A DNA stretch of 5,877 nucleotides, from NCBI GenBank assembly GCA_021793595.1, contig JAJYSL010000276.1:1-5877 (forward strand), written 5' to 3'. Source of the stretch: Acidobacteriota bacterium. GTDB taxonomy: Bacteria > Acidobacteriota > Terriglobia > Terriglobales > Acidobacteriaceae. Made by a program: the position numbers and the translations under genes. A model generated the notes under the pieces. It worked only from the letters and a program-made list of their open reading frames with translations. It searched no databases and was not told the DNA's origin. This document shows positions 1-5,315 of this stretch, one piece after another; position 1 is the stretch's first letter; each line of letters starts with the position of its first letter.

Positions 1-42
1 AACGCCGCGCTTGTCCCGGTAATTATCGGCGTCCGCTGGTAA
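1..42 (+). CDS. C-terminal end of a plus-strand gene, possibly an outer-membrane barrel protein (partial)
   Basis: Frame 1 reads NAALVPVIIGVRW and then a TAA stop at 40-42. The peptide alternates polar and hydrophobic residues and ends in an aromatic residue (W). This is the usual appearance of the last beta strand of an outer-membrane barrel protein, the signal recognised by the Bam machinery. A perfect intrinsic terminator begins 26 bases after the stop, which supports a real gene ending here. Only 13 codons are visible, so the family cannot be named and the outer-membrane reading is an inference. It could also be a chance open frame, since 13 codons without a stop is not unusual. Confidence 0.45.
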   Translation, partial: NAALVPVIIGVRW

Positions 43-68
43 ACTTTAACTTTGCATTCCACAAAAAG

Positions 69-95
69 CGCGCTCTTCGGAGCGCGTTTTCTTTT
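69..95. terminator. Bidirectional intrinsic terminator
   Basis: A perfect 7-bp stem (CGCGCTC at 69-75 with GAGCGCG at 80-86) encloses the tetraloop TTCG. On the plus strand it is followed by TTTTCTTTT (87-95). On the minus strand the A run at 63-67 reads as TTTTT directly after the stem. The A and T flanks can extend the stem by a few pairs. The plus-strand RNA carries the extra-stable C(UUCG)G loop. It lies 13 bases beyond the minus-strand glycosyltransferase stop and 26 bases beyond the plus-strand stop at 42, so it can end both convergent transcripts. Confidence 0.85.
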
Positions 96-99
96 GCTC

Positions 100-1725
100 C
101 TAAACGCCCACCGGAAACGGCTTGGGAGAGGACTCATCCGCGTTCGCAACTCCTCGGAAGCGGTCAAACATCCCCTGGGTCACGCTCAGTACCGCCGTGT
201 ATCCATAGCCGAACATGAACAGAAACAGAAACGGAATCGTGATGTAGTTGGCGTTTGAAATCGCATACCAAATGGTGAGAGCGAAATACGCGCTGATCGA
301 TATCTCCACCAACGGCAACAATCCCAAACGTTTGCGATACTTCGCCGCCTGCGATTTCTCTCCGCGCTTCTCCACCCTGTACTTCGGCGTCCGCTTGAAC
401 GGGCTTTTGATCCCAAACAACGCCTCCATCACCGCCCGCGCGTTCGTCAGCGTCAGCCCGATTCCACCCAGCGCCAGCACAAACGGCAGGTACAGCAGCG
501 AGCGATACCACTTCCCCGGATACAGTTCTTTTTGCGAGATCAAATAAAACGACGACACGGAGAACGTCGACGCCATAAACAGCGGCAGGTCGATATACAG
601 CATCTGAAACCATCCCTGATAGAAGCGGATGATCATCGCCGGCATCAGCAGAATAGACAGCAGCACCATCAGCGGGTAACTGATGTTGGCCGTCAGATGG
701 TAAAAAGTTTCCAGCTTTTTATGGAACGAAACATCGGAGCGGCGAAATACCTGCGGCAAAATCTTCTTCGAGGTCTGGATCAACCCCTTCGACCAGCGCG
801 CCTGCTGTGTCTTGAAGGCCGTCATCTCAATCGGCAGCTCTGCCGGGCATTCCACATCCTGCAGATATTTGAATTGCCAACCTACCAACTGCGCCCGATA
901 GCTCAGGTCTGTGTCTTCGGTCAGGGTGTCGTGCTGCCAGCCGCCTGCTTCGTCAATGGCTTCCCGCCGCCACATACCCGCAGTGCCGTTGAAATTGAAA
1001 AACACTCCGCACCGCGAACGCCCGCCGTGCTCCAGTACAAAATGCCCGTCGAGCAGAATCGCTTCCACCTGGGTCAAAAAACTGTAGTCGCGATTCAGGT
1101 GCGTCCAGCGCGTCTGCACCATGCCGATTTTCGGATCGGAAAAATGATGCACCACCTTCATCAGCCAGTCCGGCGACGGCACAAAGTCCGCGTCAAACAT
1201 CGCAATCAGGTTGCCCTTTGCCGTCTTCAATCCATTGTCCAGCGCGCCCGCTTTGTATCCATGGCGATTCGTGCGATGGATATACACAATCGGCTGCGGC
1301 TCGCCATGCAATCCGCTGCGATAGCGCTCCACCACCGCTGCCGCCACCTCTTGCGTCTCATCGGTCGAGTCGTCCAGCACCTGGATTTCCATTCGATCGC
1401 GCGGATATTCCAGACGGCAACACGCATCCACCAGCCGGTCAATCACAAATTGTTCGTTGAAGATGGGCAACTGTACCGTAATGAACGGCAGATCCGTGAA
1501 CTTCTCCGGAGCTTCGCGCGTCGCATTCTTCTTATACCGGTAGTAGAGCCACACCAGCTGATAGCGATGGATTCCGTAAAATGCCAGGATCACCATCAGC
1601 ACAAAATAGGGAATCAGCAGCGACGCATCGAACCAGTTCCAAGTGTAGAGATGACCGAAAGTCCGATTCGCCACCTGCTGTTCGTGCAGGTAATGCAGCA
1701 GTCCGTGTTGCGGCGCAAAGATCAT
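100..1725 (-). CDS. Membrane-bound family 2 glycosyltransferase, CslA/CslC or cellulose-synthase-like
   Basis: This is a processive-type inner-membrane beta-glycosyltransferase, expected to use a nucleotide sugar in the cytoplasm and extend a polysaccharide or glycolipid. From the ATG at 1725 it has 541 residues. One membrane helix (about 33-57) precedes the GT2 domain. The catalytic motifs are all present: QVLDDSTDET (DDS 118-120), FDADF (DAD 178-180), TED (269-271) and QQARW (307-311). About five helices follow (about 349-368, 376-396, 410-430, 468-488, 493-515). Blocks such as NRHGYKAGAL and FNFNGTAGMWRR match, from memory, plant CslA mannan and CslC glucan synthases better than BcsA, and no PilZ domain follows. 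The frame is also open to an ATG at 1809 and a GTG at 1830. I chose 1725 because GGAGGG lies about 10 bases upstream and the peptide before it does not look conserved. The sugar and product cannot be read from the sequence. The gene stands alone, with no BcsB, BcsC or cellulase beside it. Confidence 0.9.
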   Translation of the reverse strand: MIFAPQHGLLHYLHEQQVANRTFGHLYTWNWFDASLLIPYFVLMVILAFYGIHRYQLVWLYYRYKKNATREAPEKFTDLPFITVQLPIFNEQFVIDRLVDACCRLEYPRDRMEIQVLDDSTDETQEVAAAVVERYRSGLHGEPQPIVYIHRTNRHGYKAGALDNGLKTAKGNLIAMFDADFVPSPDWLMKVVHHFSDPKIGMVQTRWTHLNRDYSFLTQVEAILLDGHFVLEHGGRSRCGVFFNFNGTAGMWRREAIDEAGGWQHDTLTEDTDLSYRAQLVGWQFKYLQDVECPAELPIEMTAFKTQQARWSKGLIQTSKKILPQVFRRSDVSFHKKLETFYHLTANISYPLMVLLSILLMPAMIIRFYQGWFQMLYIDLPLFMASTFSVSSFYLISQKELYPGKWYRSLLYLPFVLALGGIGLTLTNARAVMEALFGIKSPFKRTPKYRVEKRGEKSQAAKYRKRLGLLPLVEISISAYFALTIWYAISNANYITIPFLFLFMFGYGYTAVLSVTQGMFDRFRGVANADESSPKPFPVGV

Positions 1726-1850
1726 CGCGCACAGACCCTCCCGCCCGGCCAGCGCCGGCCCCGTGACCCATCCAAGGTTCCAGACTGAAGTAATGGACGT
1801 GAACGACATCGCCCCGAAAAGGGCCTCCACAGAAGTAAGCTATTCGCTTC

Positions 1851-1856
1851 ATTGTA
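1851..1856 (-). promoter_or_regulatory. Possible -10 element for the glycosyltransferase
   Basis: The minus strand reads TACAAT here, five of six matches to TATAAT. No convincing -35 hexamer sits 16-18 bases upstream. It would place a transcript start near 1844, ahead of all three candidate start codons (1830, 1809, 1725). The call rests only on consensus similarity and position in the divergent gap. Confidence 0.25.
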
Positions 1857-1899
1857 CGTGACAGAAAAACCTGGGCCGCGCACGTGCCTCCGGTTTTCC

Positions 1900-1928
1900 G
1901 TGACGCGCCGCCCCGGAATAGATAGAAT
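1900..1928 (+). promoter_or_regulatory. Candidate sigma70-type promoter of the DUF4126 gene
   Basis: GTGACG (1900-1905, four of six matches to TTGACA) and TAGAAT (1923-1928, five of six matches to TATAAT) are separated by 17 bases. Transcription would start about 1935-1937, only 1-3 bases before the GTG start at 1938. No Shine-Dalgarno sequence is visible before that GTG, which fits a leaderless message. The call is based on consensus similarity only. Confidence 0.35.
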
Positions 1929-1937
1929 TCGCTGCAA

Positions 1938-2531
1938 GTGAGCGCCTTTACACCCAGTACGATTGCAGCCATCATCATCGCCGCCAGCTTTGCCGCAGGC
2001 CTCAATGTCTACGCCACCGTGCTCACCCTAGGTCTGCTGGCGCATACCCCTTGGGTCGTCCTGCCGCCAGGCCTGGAAATCCTTGGCAACTGGATTGTCA
2101 TCGCCGTCAGCGGAACTTTATTTTTCGCCGAATTTGTCGCCGACAAAATTCCCGGTATCGATATGGTCTGGAACGCGCTGCACACCTTCATCCGCGTCCC
2201 GGTCGCAGGACTGCTCGCGTATCGCGCCAGCGCTCACCTCTCACCGGAGATGCAGCTGCTGGCGACCCTCGGCGGCGCTGCCATCGCGATGGTGGCGCAT
2301 AGCTCGAAAACCGCCGTGCGCGCCGTCGTTACTCCCAGCCCCGAGCCTATCTCCAACATCACACTCAGCGCCGGCGAAGATGGCCTCGCCGTCGGCCTCA
2401 CCTGGCTCGTGACCCAGCATCCCTGGACCGCCGCCGGCATCGCCATCGCCTTCATCGTGATTGCCATTCTCATGACCCGATGGGTGGTCCGAGCTCTGCG
2501 CCGCACCTGGACCCGCCTGCAAACCATTTAA
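1938..2531 (+). CDS. DUF4126 family integral membrane protein
   Basis: This 197-residue protein of unknown function resembles the DUF4126 family. Helices are visible at about 7-35 (containing GLNVYAT), about 48-68 and about 163-185, with a weaker hydrophobic stretch around 105-120. The family-like features I recognise are FAEFVADKIPGID (63-75), HSSKTAVRA (121-129), and SPEPISN (134-140) followed by GED (146-148). The basic tail after the last helix should lie in the cytoplasm. The start is GTG with no Shine-Dalgarno sequence upstream. The first residues already lead into the first helix, so little is missing at the N terminus. It is divergent from the glycosyltransferase and converges on mqnC with a 29-bp gap, so it is probably transcribed alone. 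No biochemical role is known to me. Confidence 0.88.
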   Translation: MSAFTPSTIAAIIIAASFAAGLNVYATVLTLGLLAHTPWVVLPPGLEILGNWIVIAVSGTLFFAEFVADKIPGIDMVWNALHTFIRVPVAGLLAYRASAHLSPEMQLLATLGGAAIAMVAHSSKTAVRAVVTPSPEPISNITLSAGEDGLAVGLTWLVTQHPWTAAGIAIAFIVIAILMTRWVVRALRRTWTRLQTI

Positions 2532-2532
2532 G

Positions 2533-2560
2533 TCCGTTGCCAAACGAAGACTTGGTCGGA
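2533..2560. terminator. Weak imperfect hairpin between convergent genes
   Basis: TCCG (2533-2536) can pair with CGGA (2557-2560), and CCAA (2540-2543) with TTGG (2552-2555). The internal loop is three bases against one and the apical loop is eight bases. It fills the 29-bp gap between the DUF4126 and mqnC stops, so it could serve both strands. Neither side has a T run, so it is not a typical intrinsic terminator. Confidence 0.3.
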
Positions 2561-3607
2561 TTAATTCAGAAACATCGTCCGATACAGGGTGTCGCGCTGC
2601 ACCGGCTTGAATCCGGCATCGCGAATGACGCGGCGCAGTTCTTCTTCCGTGGTGTGGTTCGCTGTTCCCGCCGCCTTCACCACATTTTCTTCCAGCATCA
2701 CCGAGCCAACATCGTTGCCGCCGAAGCGCAGGCCCATCTGCAGCACTTTCAGTCCCTGTGTCACCCAGCTCGACTGCACATTCAAAATGTTGTCCAGATA
2801 GAGCCGCGAAATCGCCAGCACTTTCAGGTATTCGACCGAGGTCGCTTCGTCCCAGCCGCGTCCGCCCAGCGCCGTATTATGCGGTTGAAAACTCCATGGA
2901 ATAAATGCAGTGAATCCGCCCGTTTCGTCCTGCAGCCGGCGCAGCGTTTCAAAGTGATTCACGCGCTGCTCAAACGTCTCGCCCACGCCGAACATCATGG
3001 TTGCCGTGGTTCGCATGCCCAGCTGATGGGCGGTGCGGTGCACCAGCACCCATTCTTCTGTGCCGCATTTCAGTCGGGCAATGCGATGCCGCACGTCATC
3101 ATCCAGAATTTCCGCGCCACCGCCGGGAATCGAATCCAGTCCAGCATCGCGCAGCCGCGCAATCGTATCCCGCACCGACAATTCGCTGTATTCCGCAATT
3201 GCGAGAATCTCCGACGCGGAAAAACAATGCAGCCAGATGGAAGGGAAGCGCTGCTTGATGCCGGTCAGCAACCGCTCAAACCAGTCGATCTTCAAATCAG
3301 GATGCAGACCGCCCTGCATCAGCACGCCCGTGCCGCCCATCTCCACGGTTTCGCGAATCTTCTCATAAATCGTGTCGAAGTCGAGGATGTACCCTTCCGC
3401 CGCCAGCTTGCCTTTCAGCGGGCGATAGAAAGCGCAGAACGTGCAATATTCCGTGCAGAAATTTGTGTAGTTGATGTTGCGGTCGATGATGTAGGTGACC
3501 ACGCCCTCCGGATGCAGCTTCTGCCGCACCGCGTTGGCCTCCATGCCCAGCCCAATCAAATCGTCCGACGCAAAGGCGTCCAGAGCCTGCTGTCGCATAA
3601 TCCCCAT
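2561..3607 (-). CDS. mqnC: Cyclic dehypoxanthinyl futalosine synthase (radical SAM), menaquinone biosynthesis
   Basis: MqnC cyclises dehypoxanthinyl futalosine in the cytoplasm, in the futalosine route to menaquinone. The product has 348 residues, about normal for the family and complete at both ends. The radical SAM cluster motif CTEYCTFC supplies C51, C55 and C58, preceded by the typical DRNINYTNF. Other recognisable blocks are GVLMQGGLHPDL (94-105), SIPGGGAEIL (159-168), TATMMFGVGET (201-211) and FIPWSFQPHNT (235-245). QGG and IPWSFQP favour MqnC over the related aminofutalosine synthase MqnE. The start is the ATG at 3607, with a second ATG three codons in. Only a weak TGGAA precedes it, inside a 10-bp direct repeat. 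No other mqn gene is in the window. The nearest co-directional gene is the small protein about 100 bases upstream. Confidence 0.95.
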   Translation of the reverse strand: MGIMRQQALDAFASDDLIGLGMEANAVRQKLHPEGVVTYIIDRNINYTNFCTEYCTFCAFYRPLKGKLAAEGYILDFDTIYEKIRETVEMGGTGVLMQGGLHPDLKIDWFERLLTGIKQRFPSIWLHCFSASEILAIAEYSELSVRDTIARLRDAGLDSIPGGGAEILDDDVRHRIARLKCGTEEWVLVHRTAHQLGMRTTATMMFGVGETFEQRVNHFETLRRLQDETGGFTAFIPWSFQPHNTALGGRGWDEATSVEYLKVLAISRLYLDNILNVQSSWVTQGLKVLQMGLRFGGNDVGSVMLEENVVKAAGTANHTTEEELRRVIRDAGFKPVQRDTLYRTMFLN

Positions 3608-3608
3608 G

Positions 3609-3638
3609 GTTCCAGTTTACCCGCTCGCGTTCCAGTTT
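3609..3638 (-). repeat. Two 10-bp direct repeats upstream of mqnC
   Basis: On the minus strand AAACTGGAAC occurs twice, at 3629-3638 and 3609-3618, exactly 20 bases apart. The nearer copy ends one base before the mqnC ATG and contains its only Shine-Dalgarno-like bases (GGAA). The spacing is about two helical turns, which would suit a dimeric regulator. A small tandem duplication is equally possible. Confidence 0.5.
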
Positions 3639-3709
3639 TGCAGCCTCGCAACATCGAGCGCCAGGAATTGCGTGCGCTCAAAAAGCCCTCGCGCCCGCAA
3701 ACTGCAGCG

Positions 3710-3898
3710 CTACTCGTCTTCCGTTCGCTTTTCCTGCGATGCAGTCTCGTCGGCGGTATCCTGCGAAGCTGCGGATGGCGCGGGTTCCACAGCGGTTGCA
3801 GGCACCTTCCTGACTTGCATTCTGCGCACATCATCCGGACTGGACACACCGAATATTGAAAGCGCGCGACCGATCTTATTCAAGAATCCATTGGACAT
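3710..3898 (-). CDS. Small hypothetical protein, 62 residues, upstream of mqnC
   Basis: I do not recognise a family. The ATG at 3898 is preceded by GAGAGGG about seven bases upstream, a good ribosome binding site, so I prefer it to the in-frame ATG at 3982, which would give 90 residues. The N-terminal third (MSNGFLNKIGRALSIFGVSS) is basic and amphipathic. A short charged stretch with DDVRRMQVRK follows. The C-terminal half is low in hydrophobic residues, rich in A, P, T, S, D and E, and probably disordered, ending in EKRTEDE. There are no cysteines and no clear membrane helix. It is co-directional with mqnC, with about 100 bases between them, so the two could share a transcript. Its 5' side is divergent from the DUF481 gene. 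The ribosome binding site is the main support; conservation was not tested. Confidence 0.55.
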   Translation of the reverse strand: MSNGFLNKIGRALSIFGVSSPDDVRRMQVRKVPATAVEPAPSAASQDTADETASQEKRTEDE

Positions 3899-3915
3899 TT
3901 CACGCCCTCTCTCGT

Positions 3916-3943
3916 TTGATAGTGTAGTACGGCTCGATAGATT
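3916..3943 (+). promoter_or_regulatory. Candidate promoter of the DUF481 gene
   Basis: TTGATA (3916-3921, five of six matches to TTGACA) and TAGATT (3938-3943, four of six matches to TATAAT) are 16 bases apart. They would start transcription near 3950 and give a leader of about 60 bases before the ATG at 4009. The site lies in the divergent gap just upstream of the small-protein gene on the other strand. It is supported by consensus similarity only. Confidence 0.35.
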
Positions 3944-4008
3944 CTTACGGTGTCGACCAACACGCACCGAATCTAGCCGCATCGAAGCTCCCAGGAACCC
4001 GTAAAATT

Positions 4009-5187
4009 ATGCGAATTCAAGCGAAATACTCCCGACTCTTTAGCCAGTTGACTTCGATATTTCCGTGCCTGTTTCTAGCAGGTTGCCTGTTCCAAACACT
4101 TCCAACCCAGGCCGCCGATGCAGCCGCCAAACCCGGCCCCGACGTGCTGGTTTTTTCCAACGGCGACAAGTTAACTGGAAAACTCGACCACGAGGCTGGC
4201 GGAACCGTCTTTTTCGCCAGTGACAACGCCGGCACGGTCAAGGTGCCGTGGGACAAGCTGAAAGAATTGCATACCCAGGAGCCGTTTGCTGTCATTGAAT
4301 CCGGCGCGCCTGTCAGCCGCAAGAAGGCGAATCTCGACATCCCCATCGGCACCATCTCCATTGCAGGAGATACCTTGACCGTGACCACGCAAAGCGGCAC
4401 GAAACAGATTCCGGTAAAAAGTATCGCTTATATCGTCGATCAGCCTACATTCGACAAAAATGTCAACAAGAAACAAGGATTGACCGAGGGCATCACCGGT
4501 ACCGTCTCGGCGGGCGCTAGTACCGTCAATTCCACACAGAACAGTATCAGCCTCAACACTGGGGTTGCCCTGTCTCGAATCGTTCCTCCGATTACCTGGA
4601 TGCCGGCCCGCCTGCGTACCTTGCTGAACTTCAACAGCAACTACGGCAAGGTCACGCAGCCAAATACGCCCACCGTGAAAACCAACATTCTGCATGGCGG
4701 CCTTGAAGAGGATGAATATCTCAGTCCCCGCTTCTATTTGCTGGAGCAGGGAGCGTGGGACCATAACTATTCTCAAGGGTTGGATCTGCAGCAACTCTAC
4801 GGTGCCGGCGCCGGATATACCGTGATCAAAAATACCGTGCAGGAACTGGACGTTAGCGGCGTCATCGATTACACCAAACAGTCGTTTTCCGCGTCCCCAA
4901 CTGCTCCCGCCTACACTAACAACCTCATCGGTTCCAGCTTCGGCGACAACTATCTCCGCAATTTTCCCAAGAAGATTGTGTTCACTGAAATTGCCATGTT
5001 CAACCCGGCATGGAACAGCCCATCGGACTACACGGCCAACGTTGCTGTAGGCGCGACTTTCCCGGTCTTCAAGAATTTTGGATTTTCAGTGGGTCTGATT
5101 GACAGCTACTTGAACGATCCGCCCCCAGGTTTCCAAGGCAATTCAGTGCAGTTCAATACCGGCCTCACCTACTCCATTCAGCACTAG
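4009..5187 (+). CDS. DUF481-type outer-membrane beta-barrel protein with secretion signal
   Basis: The product has 392 residues. A signal sequence is clear: basic residues at R2, K6 and R9, then a hydrophobic core to about residue 30. Cleavage could follow TQA at 33-35. A lipobox-like LAGC at 23-26 is also present, so lipidation cannot be excluded. Two short beta modules follow: about 44-96, with VFSNGDKLTGKL and VKVPWDKLKEL, and about 110-147, with GDTLTVTTQSGTKQIPVKSI. Such paired modules often precede DUF481 barrels. Residues about 155-392 are strand-like, with alternating polar and hydrophobic residues, G, N and Y richness and ends such as GLTYSIQH, fitting an outer-membrane barrel. The last residue is H, not the usual F or W. 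AGGA lies 12 bases before the ATG, a weak ribosome binding site. The function of the family is unknown to me. It appears to be a single-gene unit. Confidence 0.85.
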   Translation: MRIQAKYSRLFSQLTSIFPCLFLAGCLFQTLPTQAADAAAKPGPDVLVFSNGDKLTGKLDHEAGGTVFFASDNAGTVKVPWDKLKELHTQEPFAVIESGAPVSRKKANLDIPIGTISIAGDTLTVTTQSGTKQIPVKSIAYIVDQPTFDKNVNKKQGLTEGITGTVSAGASTVNSTQNSISLNTGVALSRIVPPITWMPARLRTLLNFNSNYGKVTQPNTPTVKTNILHGGLEEDEYLSPRFYLLEQGAWDHNYSQGLDLQQLYGAGAGYTVIKNTVQELDVSGVIDYTKQSFSASPTAPAYTNNLIGSSFGDNYLRNFPKKIVFTEIAMFNPAWNSPSDYTANVAVGATFPVFKNFGFSVGLIDSYLNDPPPGFQGNSVQFNTGLTYSIQH

Positions 5188-5246
5188 AACGAAGAGAGCC
5201 GATTTCCTAAAGGGTTTCGTCGAAGCCTTCAAACTGTTGGTTTGTA

Positions 5247-5270
5247 GGGGGCCCACCTTCAGTCGGGCCC
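5247..5270. other. GC-rich hairpin in the convergent gap, possible terminator or dispersed palindrome
   Basis: GGGCCC at 5249-5254 can pair with GGGCCC at 5265-5270 around a 10-base loop. Taking the flanks TAGGG and CCCTA, the pairing can extend to TAGGGCCC with a two-G bulge. No T run follows on either strand, so it is not a classic intrinsic terminator. It lies between the converging DUF481 and cytochrome genes (5188-5315), where nothing else is apparent. It could instead be a dispersed REP-like palindrome. Confidence 0.4.
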
Positions 5271-5315
5271 TAACGCAGCAAACTCAGTACGAGCGTCAGC
5301 CACTTTTGTGCTTCC

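Noticed and set aside
412..429. Encoded MEALFG in the C-terminal part of the glycosyltransferase, repeated at its extended N terminus (1813-1830)
   Set aside because: Six residues match but the DNA differs at several positions and the following residues diverge, so this is probably coincidence and not a duplicated segment.
532..1788. A 418-codon plus-strand open frame opposite the glycosyltransferase
   Set aside because: Its product is rich in R, H and Q with no recognisable domain, typical of the antisense of a GC-rich gene. The minus strand here encodes a full set of GT2 motifs.
2480..3859. A 459-codon plus-strand open frame opposite mqnC
   Set aside because: It overlaps the end of the DUF4126 gene and all of mqnC, and its translation has the R/H/Q/A-rich composition of an antisense shadow. 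MqnC on the other strand is unmistakable.
3899..3982. Longer 90-residue version of the small protein starting at 3982
   Set aside because: The internal ATG at 3898 has a good ribosome binding site. The longer form would cover most of the divergent gap, including the DUF481 promoter candidate. It remains possible.
3495..4004. A 169-codon plus-strand open frame running up to the DUF481 gene
   Set aside because: It overlaps mqnC and the small protein in antisense, is rich in S, R and C, and shows no domain. It ends just before the DUF481 ATG by chance.
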